From contig CALDTK010000189.1 of assembly GCA_937924035.1 (NCBI GenBank), positions 1 through 32,189 on the forward strand: a DNA stretch of 32,189 bases, in the 5' to 3' direction. The notes under the pieces are model-generated. The model had not been told where the DNA came from. It was given only the letters and a program-made list of their open reading frames with translations, and searched no databases. The position numbers and the translations under genes are program-made. Origin of the DNA: an uncultured Saprospiraceae bacterium (lineage in GTDB: Bacteria > Bacteroidota > Bacteroidia > Chitinophagales > Saprospiraceae). The number at the start of each line of letters is the position of its first letter. The stretch's first letter is position 1. Below are positions 16,822-25,915 of this stretch, piece by piece.

Positions 16822-17718
16822 ATGCTTAGTAAGACTTGTGCGATTACCGGCTGCAACTCTGGTATAGGCCTGGTAGCAAGTCTTGAATTGGCCCGACAGG
16901 GATATGAGCTGTTTATGCTCATGCGTAAAAGCGATAAATCTGAAAAGGCTTATCAGCAAGTCTATGCCGCTGCAGATGGGGGAAGGGTCCATTATATTCC
17001 AGTCGATTTAAGCTCGATGACAGGCACACTGGCTGCCGCGAAACAGGTTTTGGCGAAAGCTGAAAAGCTAGACTTGCTCATAAACAACGCAGGCTTGCTG
17101 TCAAGGAAGGAACAACGTACTTCGGAAGGCCTAGAGCTTACTCTTGCTGTGAATTATTTTGCGCCAGTGGTTCTTACTCGTGCACTTTTACCACTTCTCC
17201 GATCGGCAAATTCTGCAAGAATCGTAAACGTTAGTTCCGCAATGTCTAAACGAGGGAAACTCTTTCATCAAGACAATTTCGAACAGGTTCCTTTTTCAGG
17301 TTTTAGCGCCTATGCAAATTCCAAATTGCTGATTAATTACTTCACCTACTCCCTTTCCAAATGCTGTGAGGGTGGTCCAATTGTCGCTAATTGCTTGCAC
17401 CCTGGAGCAGTGAATACAGGTGTTTTCCGTAGTTACCCTAAATGGATAGTCAATATTCTTGGACGCTTTCTGCTTACGCCAAAACAAGGTGCCCAACACC
17501 TGCTACTTCCTGCCACCAACCCGTCCTTAAATCATTACAAAGGAGAAATAGCCAAGAAGATATCAGGCGTCTACTTCAATAAGTCTAAAGCGATTGAATT
17601 GTCCAAAATCATCGAAAGCAAAGAAGTAGCCATGAAGGTATGGGAGCAAACGGAAGTAATTTTAAGCCAAATACTGGGCATGGAAAGTCTACTAAAAATG
17701 TCGTACGCTGAGGCGTAG
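16822..17718 (+). CDS. Short-chain dehydrogenase/reductase (retinol dehydrogenase-like)
   Basis: A 298-residue NAD(P)-dependent oxidoreductase. The Rossmann motif is TGCNSGIG (9-16), NNAG is at 88-91, and the catalytic residues are Ser139 (VNVSSA) and Tyr164/Lys168 (YANSK). The region after the active site, NCLHPGAVNTGVF, and the C-terminal length fit the human-RDH/WWOX-like branch that acts on lipophilic alcohols and ketones. The substrate is not predictable. It is 11 bases from the acyl-CoA dehydrogenase gene, so the two are probably co-transcribed and may act on a shared lipid-like substrate. Confidence 0.92.
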   Translation: MLSKTCAITGCNSGIGLVASLELARQGYELFMLMRKSDKSEKAYQQVYAAADGGRVHYIPVDLSSMTGTLAAAKQVLAKAEKLDLLINNAGLLSRKEQRTSEGLELTLAVNYFAPVVLTRALLPLLRSANSARIVNVSSAMSKRGKLFHQDNFEQVPFSGFSAYANSKLLINYFTYSLSKCCEGGPIVANCLHPGAVNTGVFRSYPKWIVNILGRFLLTPKQGAQHLLLPATNPSLNHYKGEIAKKISGVYFNKSKAIELSKIIESKEVAMKVWEQTEVILSQILGMESLLKMSYAEA

Positions 17719-17729
17719 TTTGCCCGTCC

Positions 17730-18929
17730 ATGTCTACCCTTTTCACTACCCCTCGCACAAAAAAGCTCCGTCCTGCAATTCAAGCTTATTTAGATGAGCA
17801 CATATTGCAAAATGAATTAGAATGGCTGAAACAGCCTTTCGGAGAGCTGGAGTCAATGCTCCGAACGCATAAACAAGCTATGCAAAAGCTTGGCGTTTGG
17901 AATCTCTACCATAGTGCTGAGCATGGCGGACCTGGACTTTCACTCACAGAAGTCGCCCAAGTAGGAGAAACACTCGGGCAGACTGTATTTGGTTTGTTTC
18001 TCTGTAATGCTCAAGCTCCCGATGCGGGTAACCTTGAATTGCTTCTTAAATATGCAAACGCTGATCTTCAAGAGCGTTTCGTAGCTCCAATGTTAGCGGG
18101 TGAAATGAGAAGTTGTTTTGGAATGACAGAACCAGACCTTGCTGGGAGTAATCCTGTGCGTATGCACACAACAGCTGTGCAAGAAGGCGACAACTATATT
18201 ATCAACGGACGTAAATGGTTCACCACCGGTGCCGATGGAGCACGTCTTTGCATAGTTATGGCAATTACAAATCCTGAAGCTGAAAAACCTCATCACCGAG
18301 CTAGTATGATTGTGGTACCCACCGATACAGAAGGGTTTTGCCGAGAGCGAAACATCTCTATCATGGGGCACGATGGTTCAGGTTGGTTGAGCCACTCGGA
18401 AGTAACCTTCACAAATGTCCGGGTACCGATTTCAAATCGTTTGGGAGGAGAAGGCCAAGGCTTTCTTCTCGCACAAGAGCGTCTTGGACCAGGCCGAATT
18501 CACCATTGTATGCGTTGGATAGGAATGGCCGAACGAAGCTTTCAAATGATGGTAAATCGTGCGGCCGGACGAGAATTATCTGACGGCATCATGCTAGGTG
18601 ATAAGCAGATGGTTCAGTCTTGGATAGCTGAAAGTAGAGCCGAAATAGATGCTTCTCGTCTACTTGTCCTTCATACAGCGCATGCCATTGAGACGCAAGG
18701 AGCGAAGGCTGCCCGGGATCAAATTAGTATTATCAAATTCACTGTTGCTGGAATGCTAAATCGTGTAGTCGATCGTGCCATTCAAGTACATGGTGGCCTT
18801 GGTGTTACGGATGATACAATACTCTCCTTCCTCTATCGGGAAGAGCGTGCTGCAAGGATCTACGATGGGACGGATGAAACCCATAAAGCTTCATTGGCCA
18901 AAAGAATTCTTAGAAAAGCAAGGCACTAG
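17730..18929 (+). CDS. Acyl-CoA dehydrogenase, ACAD10/11-like
   Basis: A 399-residue FAD enzyme covering all three ACAD domains. The FAD/substrate segment is CFGMTEPDLAGSNP (about 129-142), with KWFTTGADGA following. The beta domain has SEVTFTNVRVP, and the C-terminal helices contain IQVHGGLGVTDDTILSFLYR and RIYDGTDETHKASLAKRIL. In that last motif Asp stands where short- and medium-chain enzymes have the catalytic Glu (YEGT), as in the ACAD10/11 branch (ADGPDE). The N-terminal kinase domain of ACAD10/11 is absent. Likely role is alpha,beta-oxidation of an unusual acyl-CoA; chain length unknown. It is sandwiched between an SDR and a methyltransferase on the same strand. Confidence 0.92.
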   Translation: MSTLFTTPRTKKLRPAIQAYLDEHILQNELEWLKQPFGELESMLRTHKQAMQKLGVWNLYHSAEHGGPGLSLTEVAQVGETLGQTVFGLFLCNAQAPDAGNLELLLKYANADLQERFVAPMLAGEMRSCFGMTEPDLAGSNPVRMHTTAVQEGDNYIINGRKWFTTGADGARLCIVMAITNPEAEKPHHRASMIVVPTDTEGFCRERNISIMGHDGSGWLSHSEVTFTNVRVPISNRLGGEGQGFLLAQERLGPGRIHHCMRWIGMAERSFQMMVNRAAGRELSDGIMLGDKQMVQSWIAESRAEIDASRLLVLHTAHAIETQGAKAARDQISIIKFTVAGMLNRVVDRAIQVHGGLGVTDDTILSFLYREERAARIYDGTDETHKASLAKRILRKARH

Positions 18930-18959
18930 GTAATTCATCACAACGGCTACCTTACCGCC

Positions 18960-19850
18960 ATGCCTGTTCATTACTCTAGCTGTCCAGCATGCGACGCAAG
19001 TGACCTTAAAAAAGTATTGACTGCCGAAGACCACACGGTAAGTCACGAATTGTTCGACATTTGGCACTGTAACCAGTGTTCGTTGAGGTTTACTCAAGAT
19101 GTCCCTACTGAGGACAAGATTGGTCCCTACTATCAGTCTGAGGAATATGTATCACACTCGAATACGAGCAAAGGATTCATCAATGGTATTTATCAGCAGG
19201 TACGAGACATTACACTTTCGCAAAAACGCTCACTGATTCGAGAAATGACCGGTAAACAGACTGGAAGTATCCTTGATGTTGGCTGTGGTACAGGAGAACT
19301 GCTTAACACCATGAAGCAGGCCGGCTGGCAGACCCGTGGGCTAGAACCAGACGAAGGTGCGAGAACCTTTGCTAAAACTCAATATGGCTTAGAAGTCACC
19401 CAGCCCGAAGATCTTTTCAAGCTTGAAGGCACCTATGACTGCGTAAGCATGTGGCACGTCATGGAGCATGTGCATCGCTTGCACGAATACTTTGATCAGT
19501 TACACAAGTTGATTGGTGAAAATGGAACCCTAATCATCGCTGTTCCGAACTATACCAGTTCGGATGCACAGCATTATGGCAAGAAATGGGCAGCCTACGA
19601 TGTTCCTCGCCACTTGTATCATTTCAGTCCTCAGTCTATGAAGCGGCTCCTTGTCCAGCATGGCTTCAAACTTCGCGAATTGCGTGCAATGCCATTTGAC
19701 GCCTTTTATGTAAGCCTACTTAGTGAGAAGTACAAAAATGGGGGCATGCGCCCAGTGAGTGCTTTTTTGAAAGGGTTAGGATCATACTGGCCTAGTCGAA
19801 GCAAGCCTGAGCAAGGTAGTTCGGTAATGTATTTTTGTGAGCGAGCTTAG
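18960..19850 (+). CDS. Class I SAM-dependent methyltransferase with N-terminal zinc ribbon
   Basis: A 296-residue protein. A zinc-ribbon-like Cys set (CPAC at 8-11 and CNQC at 37-40) precedes a Methyltransf_23-type Rossmann domain. SAM motif I is ILDVGCGTGELL (104-115), the acidic residue after strand 2 lies in GLEPDEGA, and WHVMEHVHR is motif IV/post-IV. The arrangement, including the later VPRHLYHFSPQSMKRLL, is typical of methyltransferases near glycan or lipid biosynthesis genes in Bacteroidota. The substrate is unknown. It is 30 bases after the acyl-CoA dehydrogenase gene. Confidence 0.9.
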   Translation: MPVHYSSCPACDASDLKKVLTAEDHTVSHELFDIWHCNQCSLRFTQDVPTEDKIGPYYQSEEYVSHSNTSKGFINGIYQQVRDITLSQKRSLIREMTGKQTGSILDVGCGTGELLNTMKQAGWQTRGLEPDEGARTFAKTQYGLEVTQPEDLFKLEGTYDCVSMWHVMEHVHRLHEYFDQLHKLIGENGTLIIAVPNYTSSDAQHYGKKWAAYDVPRHLYHFSPQSMKRLLVQHGFKLRELRAMPFDAFYVSLLSEKYKNGGMRPVSAFLKGLGSYWPSRSKPEQGSSVMYFCERA

Positions 19851-19860
19851 CTTGCTATGC

Positions 19861-19976
19861 AATTGTCAATTTCTAATTGATAATTGGTAATGATCACGAC
19901 GCTTGCTCACCTTCGGTTCGTGAGGACATCTTGCTCGTGTCTCGGCATTATCAATTGACAATTACCAATTAAAAAT
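19861..19976. repeat. Imperfect AT-rich inverted repeat between the methyltransferase and nucleotidyltransferase genes
   Basis: The left arm (about 19861-19891) and right arm (about 19944-19976) are built from AATTGNNAAT-type units (AATTGATAAT, AATTGGTAAT, AATTGTCAAT) and are roughly inverted with several mismatches. The 50-bp centre is GC-richer and holds CTCAC...GTGAG. It could be a miniature element, a terminator-like structure or slippage-derived sequence. Confidence 0.6.
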
Positions 19977-19987
19977 TCTATTCCTCC

Positions 19988-20980
19988 ATGAAAGCCATTA
20001 TCCCAGTAGCAGGAGCAGGTACACGACTTCGTCCATTTACCTATACCCAGCCAAAGCCGCTCATTCCTGTGGCGGGTAAGCCGATTTTGAGTTATATAGT
20101 AGACCAGCTTAAAGAGCTTGGGGTATCTGAATTCATCTTTGTGATCGGTTACCTCGGTGAGAAGATTCGCACGTATGTAGAAGAGACCTATCCAAACTTA
20201 GAGACCAAATTTGTAGTCCAAGACGAACGCAGAGGTTCAGGGCATGCAGTATGGCTAACCAAACAAGCGATGGGACGAACAAAAAATGTGATCATTGTTT
20301 TTGGAGATACCATAATTGAAGGCGGCATTGAAGAAATCGTGAATTGTAGTCACACCTGCATGGCCATAAAACCTGTTGAGGATCCGCGTCGCTTTGGGGT
20401 AGTTGAATTAAAAAAGGACGGTACCATAAAAGCGATGGTTGAGAAACCTAGAATGCCAAGGAGCAATCAGGCACTTGTTGGTTTTTATAAAATTAGCGAC
20501 TTCAAATTACTCTGTAATACGCTAGGAACATTACTTGATGATCCAAAACAAGAGGAGAGTATAACCTTAACCGACGGGCTCATGATGATGCTGGATGGTG
20601 GCCACCCTATGCATGCAGAGCAGGTACATAGATGGTATGATTGCGGTGACCCTAAAGTACTCTTAAATACGAATAGGACACTGCTAGCCAAGCGAAAATA
20701 TGGGGAAAGCCAAGAGCCTGCTTTTGATCGTACAATCATTATTCACCCAGTAGCCATTGGCAAAAACTGCAAGATCCATGACGCCGTGATCGGACCAAAT
20801 GTCTCCATCGGAGACCATGCTGTTATAGAACATTCCATGGTAAGTGAAAGCATCGTTGGGCGCTTTGCAACACTGAATAAAGTGAACCTCACCGAATCCG
20901 TTATTGGTAATGACACCGCACTTCACGGCAGACCTAAGTCGCTCAATATTGGTGACAATACAGAACTAGAATTAGGTTAA
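19988..20980 (+). CDS. Sugar-1-phosphate nucleotidyltransferase with left-handed beta-helix tail
   Basis: A 330-residue NDP-sugar pyrophosphorylase-like enzyme. The N-terminal signature GAGTRLRPFTYTQPKPLIPV contains the G-x-G-T-R-(L/M)-x(n)-K-P nucleotide/phosphate site. The family strand RRFGVVELKKDG and the product-site VEKP follow. From about residue 250 hexapeptide-like repeats (IGKNCKIHDAVIGPNVSIGD) make a left-handed beta-helix, as in RmlA-like long forms and GlmU/GMP-type enzymes. Likely reaction: NTP plus sugar-1-phosphate to NDP-sugar plus pyrophosphate; UTP or dTTP cannot be decided. The tail acyl/acetyltransferase activity is not evident. It is 137 bases after the methyltransferase gene. 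Confidence 0.92.
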   Translation: MKAIIPVAGAGTRLRPFTYTQPKPLIPVAGKPILSYIVDQLKELGVSEFIFVIGYLGEKIRTYVEETYPNLETKFVVQDERRGSGHAVWLTKQAMGRTKNVIIVFGDTIIEGGIEEIVNCSHTCMAIKPVEDPRRFGVVELKKDGTIKAMVEKPRMPRSNQALVGFYKISDFKLLCNTLGTLLDDPKQEESITLTDGLMMMLDGGHPMHAEQVHRWYDCGDPKVLLNTNRTLLAKRKYGESQEPAFDRTIIIHPVAIGKNCKIHDAVIGPNVSIGDHAVIEHSMVSESIVGRFATLNKVNLTESVIGNDTALHGRPKSLNIGDNTELELG

Positions 20981-21028
20981 GGTTTTGAGCTCCTTCAACT
21001 TGTTTTGGCGTAAGCTCGTTGCAATAAT

Positions 21029-21757
21029 ATGAGCAAGTCATTCCATTCAACAGCTCTTATTATCTGTGTTTTAGCGAAAGCTACCTTTTGCCTTGGACAA
21101 GATTCTGCCCAAATGCGACTTTATCTGTTGCCAGGGACAGGAGCGGATGAGAGACTCTTCCACGCACTCGATCTAAGCACTTTTGACACCGTCAATGTTG
21201 TCTTGCCCGTCCCATTGAAAAAGGAATCGATGCATGAATATGCGTTACGCATTGCACGAGATCAAATAGATACCACTCGACCTTTCGCCTTGCTCGGCGT
21301 ATCACTTGGAGGTATGGTGGCTACAGAACTTGCTGATGAATTGAATCCTGAGGCTGTAATTATTATCGCTTCCGCTAAAACAGGCAATGAGATGCCATCG
21401 AGTTACCACTTTGCTCGGTACCTGCCCATCCACCATATCGTAGGTGGGAAAACTATGCGCTGGTTTACGAAACAACTTCAACCAAAATTCGAACCGATGG
21501 AGGTTGATCAACGTGAGCTGTTTCTGGATATGCTTTACGGAAAAGATCCTGCTTTTTTGAAGGGTGCTGTACGCCTCATGGTGGACTGGAATCGTTCAGA
21601 TATACCTGAGGGTATAATCCATGTACATGGTGAATATGACCACACCCTACCCTATAAGCATACCCAACCTACACACAGCGTTGTGGATGCAGGGCACATG
21701 CTGACCTATAGCATGCCAGAGGTTGTGGAGAGGGTTTTAGCGGAAATCTCGCTATAA
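21029..21757 (+). CDS. Secreted alpha/beta hydrolase
   Basis: A 242-residue protein with an N-terminal hydrophobic segment (STALIICVLAKATFCLG), probably a signal peptide. The catalytic triad is readable: Ser92 in the nucleophile elbow GVSLGG, Asp204 in HGEYDHTLP and His223 in DAGHML. The oxyanion-loop stretch LLPGTGADERLF is typical of small esterase-like hydrolases in Bacteroidota. Substrate unknown. It follows the nucleotidyltransferase by 48 bases and ends 30 bases from the convergent polyferredoxin gene. Confidence 0.88.
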   Translation: MSKSFHSTALIICVLAKATFCLGQDSAQMRLYLLPGTGADERLFHALDLSTFDTVNVVLPVPLKKESMHEYALRIARDQIDTTRPFALLGVSLGGMVATELADELNPEAVIIIASAKTGNEMPSSYHFARYLPIHHIVGGKTMRWFTKQLQPKFEPMEVDQRELFLDMLYGKDPAFLKGAVRLMVDWNRSDIPEGIIHVHGEYDHTLPYKHTQPTHSVVDAGHMLTYSMPEVVERVLAEISL

Positions 21758-21787
21758 AGTGCCCCTCACGGAGTGTGTATTTGAACG

Positions 21788-23608
21788 CTATAGGATCCCT
21801 ACGGAATCTGCACTAATGTGAATCGCTCGCGTCTCATCTGCTCGGAATTGTGAGTCATCATCACCGTTCTCCAAACGAAGGACGCCACGAGGACAAACAG
21901 CAGAGCAAACTCCACAACCAACACAACTAGAGCGAACAATGTCCTGACCTCGTTGCGCATACCAACGAACATCGATACCCATCTCGCAATATGTTGAGCA
22001 GTTACCACAAGAGATGCACTGACTTCCGTTTGTAGTGATTCGGAATTTAGACTTATAGCGCTGGACTAGTCCAAGATATGCTGCTAGTGGACAACCAAAG
22101 CGACACCAAACGCGGTTGCCCATGAGCGGATAAAAACCCGTACCGACAACGCCCGCAAAGCCAGCCCCAATCAGGAACCCATACCATTTGCGGATATCAT
22201 ATGCATTGAATATCCAAATTTGAGCATTGCCAGTGAAGAAATGATACAGAACCGCAGCCGTCATAACGATTGCCGACACAAGCACTCCATGAATAATGAA
22301 ACGCTCATACTTCCAGCTACGAAGGCTCTTGTCACTCAGTTGGCGATACGGATCCCCCATTGTTTCGGCCAAGCCTCCACAACCACAGACCCAAGAGCAA
22401 TACCAACGCTTACCAAAGAAGTAAGTCATTACCGGTACGCCAATTACAATTAAGGCGATACCCCAGCCCAAAAGGAAGATCCCGAAGCCTCCACTTGACA
22501 TTAACGCATTAAGGTTCCAGTCGAAGAAGAAGTCATAATCCAGTGGCCAGATGTTTTTAAGGTCTGCACTCGGGCCACCAAGCCTTGACATGAGTTCTGG
22601 AATCAGAAACGCAAATCCGGTCTGAAAGAACATCACTGAGCTGGTACGCACTAATTGATATTTATTGTGCTGATATTTTGACCACATACGGACGCCCATC
22701 ACAATCACAATCGTGGTGTAAAGTGTACCGTACACGAACCACTGGCTAGCTGCGTTACCACTTAAAAATTCAGAAAGTGGGCTACACATGATAACCCAAG
22801 GGGTAATGAGGTACGGCGCCCAATACAAGAGGAGATAGAACCCAATGAGGTAGGTTCCGCCTAGAATACCGAGTGTTGCAGAAGCCATATCGGGCGAAGC
22901 GCTTCGAGATGGCGTATTCTTCGCACTTTTCTGAACAATGAAAACAAGAACTGTAATCAGGATAGCTACTCCTGCTGTGATCGCCGGCCAAACCCATTTG
23001 CCATCCATGTAACTAATTCCATATGCAAGCACTCCAATAAGAGTGAAGCCTAAGAAAACGCTTCTCCAAGTGAGCGTTAGGCCTCTCGTCAATGGAGAAT
23101 GATAAATGTGATCATTCTTGATGCCTGGATCAGCTGAGAATTTGGGAAGAATGTAGAGCAAACCACCTAGAATACCGATTCCAAAGGTTAATCCGAACCA
23201 CATCCATGGGTTGGCACTTACCGAGCCTGTGCTCGATTCACGGATAATCGGGAAGAGTTGATTTTTTAGGTAACCATCTCCTAATTTAAAGTCCCATTCT
23301 CCTAGACCATCAGGAGCTCCAGAAGCTTCGTAAGTTGAGATAAGGTCCGTTTGAGCTTTCGCAAAGACAGCCTTATATCCATCGACAGCGGCAAAAGGAC
23401 TACTGAAAGTTTTTCCAGAGAACCCTAGATCAGTCGCAGCTTTAGCTATTGCTTGTTGGTGATGTTCGTTAGCGCCTTTCGGCAAAACATCGGGAGTGAT
23501 TGTATATGATTCTAGCCCCAGCATCCCTGTGAAGAGTAATAACGCAACACAAAATAAACCTAGGCCAACCCACTGCATGGTTGTTCGTTGAACTGCTTTT
23601 TTAGACAC
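21788..23608 (-). CDS. Membrane polyferredoxin (NapH/NosR/CcoG-like 4Fe-4S protein)
   Basis: A 606-residue integral membrane protein. After a first membrane helix (~12-32) comes a ~100-residue extracytoplasmic domain of unknown fold, then about eight to nine more helices. Four cysteine clusters follow: YCSWVCGCGG (~402), WCRFGCPL (~499), and two ferredoxin-type 4Fe-4S sites, CISCGNCSTYC (~530) and CVGCGVCSAVCP (~561). This matches NosR/NapH-like membrane electron-transfer proteins, without an FMN-binding domain. Its ATG overlaps the upstream FAD oxidoreductase gene by 8 bases, so translation is probably coupled. I infer a transmembrane electron relay fed by the flavoprotein; the terminal acceptor is not in the window. 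Confidence 0.9.
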   Translation of the reverse strand: MSKKAVQRTTMQWVGLGLFCVALLLFTGMLGLESYTITPDVLPKGANEHHQQAIAKAATDLGFSGKTFSSPFAAVDGYKAVFAKAQTDLISTYEASGAPDGLGEWDFKLGDGYLKNQLFPIIRESSTGSVSANPWMWFGLTFGIGILGGLLYILPKFSADPGIKNDHIYHSPLTRGLTLTWRSVFLGFTLIGVLAYGISYMDGKWVWPAITAGVAILITVLVFIVQKSAKNTPSRSASPDMASATLGILGGTYLIGFYLLLYWAPYLITPWVIMCSPLSEFLSGNAASQWFVYGTLYTTIVIVMGVRMWSKYQHNKYQLVRTSSVMFFQTGFAFLIPELMSRLGGPSADLKNIWPLDYDFFFDWNLNALMSSGGFGIFLLGWGIALIVIGVPVMTYFFGKRWYCSWVCGCGGLAETMGDPYRQLSDKSLRSWKYERFIIHGVLVSAIVMTAAVLYHFFTGNAQIWIFNAYDIRKWYGFLIGAGFAGVVGTGFYPLMGNRVWCRFGCPLAAYLGLVQRYKSKFRITTNGSQCISCGNCSTYCEMGIDVRWYAQRGQDIVRSSCVGCGVCSAVCPRGVLRLENGDDDSQFRADETRAIHISADSVGIL

Positions 23609-24971
23609 GAGACGTAGATTTTGATGTGAGCTTTTTTAGAAACCTTTGGACGCCTGATAATCCCCGTTTCGACGCGAGTTTTACGGAGGTTCCTTCTTGC
23701 TGATTGAATGCAGAAACCACTTCGGCTTCATGCTCTTCATAAAATTCGGGATCGAAGTTGGCCAAACCTAAGTGCTCGACGACTTCATTAATATGCGTTT
23801 TGTTTGCGATCCAAGCTTCACAAACTTCATGGCGATAGCGAATGCCCATCATATGAAATCCAAGTACGGCTTTTGAGCTCGTGTCCCAGTAAAGTCGAAC
23901 GGCTTTCTCTTCTGTTGGGTGTTGCCAATAAAACCAAGACTGACCTTCGGGAAGTGTTGCTGGCGTTGAACCGTACACTTGATATTCCAAGTCAAAAAAC
24001 TTGGCCGAATTAAAGAAGATACCAGGACGGTAAGGAGTAGGTTTTCCAAGGATGTTGTAAGCAACTGTCTCTCCCATCATTCGTCCAGTGTACCAGATTG
24101 CTTCAATTGGTCGTCTTCCAGGCTGAGGGTCGTTCAATTCAGCACAATCACCAATTGCGTATACATCCTTGATACTGGTCTCGAGATGGTCGTTAACCTT
24201 GATACCTCTGCCGAGTTCTAGGTTTGAAAAACTAAGCCATTCGATATTAGGCTTAACTCCTGCAGTTATCCCTACAAATTCGCATTGAAACTTCTCTCCT
24301 CCTTTTGCTACAGCCAGTTTCACTTTTCCAGTACCATCCCCCCATATCTCTGCGAGCTCAGTCTGGAGGCGCAAGTCAATACCATGTTTGTTCTGAATAT
24401 GCTTGGTAACCATATTACTTTCCTCTGGAGGAAGAACACGATTCCAATACGATTCTTCACGTACGAGGAAACTCACTGGAATATTTCTCGTGTGAAAGCA
24501 CTCTGCCATCTCAATCCCTATAAGACCTCCACCGACAATAACCGCTTTTTTCAATCCTTCTTCCGAATGGCGCTCCATTGCTTCAATGTCTTGGAGATTA
24601 ACCATTCCGTGAACTCCATCAAGGTCTTGTCCTGGCCAACCGTAATAGCTAGTCACAGATCCTACAGCTAATACTAGCTTGTCGTAGTTCATGATTGAAC
24701 CATCAACGAATTCTAGCCGCTTTTCAGGAAATCGAATTTTTTCAACCCATGCGGTTTTGAGCGTAATTCGGTTTTTTTCCCAAAACCAGTCTTCGTAGGG
24801 CTTTAGGTCCTCTTTCCGCATGTGCCCCATGTAGGAATACATGAGTGCTGGGCGCGAGTAATGGTAATCACTCTCTCCAGAGATAATTGTGATTTCGTGT
24901 TGAGACTGTTTGCGCAGATGACGAGCAGCGGTTATGCCGGCGATCCCGTTCCCAATAATGACTATGTGCAT
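23601..24971 (-). CDS. FAD/NAD(P)-dependent oxidoreductase (pyridine nucleotide-disulfide family)
   Basis: I place the start at the ATG at 24971 (456 residues) because it directly precedes HIVIIGNGIAGITAARHLR, the FAD Rossmann motif; the ORF-track start at 25022 adds 17 residues with no match. A second Rossmann motif AVIVGGGLIGIEMAECF binds NAD(P)H, and VYAIGDCAEL is the C-terminal FAD motif. No CxxxxC redox pair is seen, so it is not a thioredoxin/lipoyl-type reductase. The domain order resembles NirB N-terminus or rubredoxin/ferredoxin reductases. It overlaps the polyferredoxin gene and probably supplies electrons from NAD(P)H. The promoter should lie in the 200-bp divergent spacer. Confidence 0.92.
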   Translation of the reverse strand: MHIVIIGNGIAGITAARHLRKQSQHEITIISGESDYHYSRPALMYSYMGHMRKEDLKPYEDWFWEKNRITLKTAWVEKIRFPEKRLEFVDGSIMNYDKLVLAVGSVTSYYGWPGQDLDGVHGMVNLQDIEAMERHSEEGLKKAVIVGGGLIGIEMAECFHTRNIPVSFLVREESYWNRVLPPEESNMVTKHIQNKHGIDLRLQTELAEIWGDGTGKVKLAVAKGGEKFQCEFVGITAGVKPNIEWLSFSNLELGRGIKVNDHLETSIKDVYAIGDCAELNDPQPGRRPIEAIWYTGRMMGETVAYNILGKPTPYRPGIFFNSAKFFDLEYQVYGSTPATLPEGQSWFYWQHPTEEKAVRLYWDTSSKAVLGFHMMGIRYRHEVCEAWIANKTHINEVVEHLGLANFDPEFYEEHEAEVVSAFNQQEGTSVKLASKRGLSGVQRFLKKLTSKSTSRV

Positions 24972-25171
24972 ATGAAGTGTGCGGAGTTGAGGGTAAGGTA
25001 AGTTCAAGTTCCCAGAGACCACAATTCAAAGGCGCGATGTGTAAATCATCAAGCATTTAGTACCGTTTTGCAATGAAATTGCTTCTTCTGCAACCCTTAA
25101 CACACTTTTAATGTCTTTATAGTAGCCTTGTTTAGCGGATAGGCTTATCTTTAGCTTGTAAATCGACCAGC

Positions 25172-25843
25172 ATGCGAATAGCTTTACTCAGTGTATTCTT
25201 TTTAATGAGTCTTATTGGCTCCGCTCAGACCCTCTCCTTTGAGAGTGCACTAGTGACGGAACCCGCAGACCCAGCTATTGGAGACATCTCAACACATAAT
25301 AGAATAATCAACTCTGGCAGCAACCCTGTGAGAGCTCGTTGGATTCGTGAGGTAAATGATTTGCCAAGTGGATGGCTTAGCGCTATCTGTGACACTAATC
25401 AGTGCTACTTGCCACGCATTGATTCTGCCGATTTTATCATTCAGGCTAACTCCTCGTCACCAATCATTCCACACATTTACCCTGATGGTTCTGCAGGAGA
25501 TGCTCAGGTAACTGTACGTGTAGTCGACATTGATGATCGAAGCAATAATGCCGTTTCTACTTTTTCATTCCCAATGATCAGTAGCGTGAAGGATCCATTT
25601 TCTTCTGGGCCTAAGCTCTACCCTAATCCTGCAACGAATGAGTTTAGTATCCTCTCAGATGTTAGCGTCAGTGAAGTTACAGTAACAAACATGCTTGGTA
25701 AGCTTATCAAAGTATATTCTGGTAACTCTCCATCCTATGATGTTAGCGACCTACCAAACGGTATTTACCTCGTGTCCATGAAGGATAACTATGGAAGAAT
25801 CATTAAGACCCTCCGCTTTAGCAAGAGAAATTATCATCCATAA
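25172..25843 (+). CDS. Short secreted protein with T9SS type A sorting domain
   Basis: A 223-residue protein. Signal peptide MRIALLSVFFLMSLIGSAQ, a ~120-residue beta-rich middle with two cysteines (CDTNQC) and no recognised domain, then the Por secretion tail: KLYPNPATNEFSI, VTNMLGKLIKVYSG, LPNGIYLVSM and a basic end (FSKRNYHP). This is the normal layout for cargo moved across the outer membrane by the type IX system. It ends in a very strong terminator and is convergent with the truncated intron. Function of the passenger is unknown. Confidence 0.88.
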   Translation: MRIALLSVFFLMSLIGSAQTLSFESALVTEPADPAIGDISTHNRIINSGSNPVRARWIREVNDLPSGWLSAICDTNQCYLPRIDSADFIIQANSSSPIIPHIYPDGSAGDAQVTVRVVDIDDRSNNAVSTFSFPMISSVKDPFSSGPKLYPNPATNEFSILSDVSVSEVTVTNMLGKLIKVYSGNSPSYDVSDLPNGIYLVSMKDNYGRIIKTLRFSKRNYHP

Positions 25844-25875
25844 GCTTCTTAGTCTACGATTTCAAAAGCTTACGC

Positions 25876-25912
25876 AAAAGGCCAGTGCTCAGAGAGAGCA
25901 CTGGCCTTTTTT
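25876..25912 (+). terminator. Intrinsic terminator after the short T9SS gene
   Basis: AAAAGGCCAGTGCTC (25876-25890), 5-nt loop, GAGCACTGGCCTTTT (25896-25910) and TT: a perfect 15-bp stem with U-tract. It lies 33 bases past the stop. Confidence 0.95.
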
Positions 25913-25915
25913 ACG

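Noticed and set aside
24972-25022. Upstream 17-codon extension of the FAD oxidoreductase
   Set aside because: The FAD-binding beta strand starts right after the ATG at 24971, as in the family.
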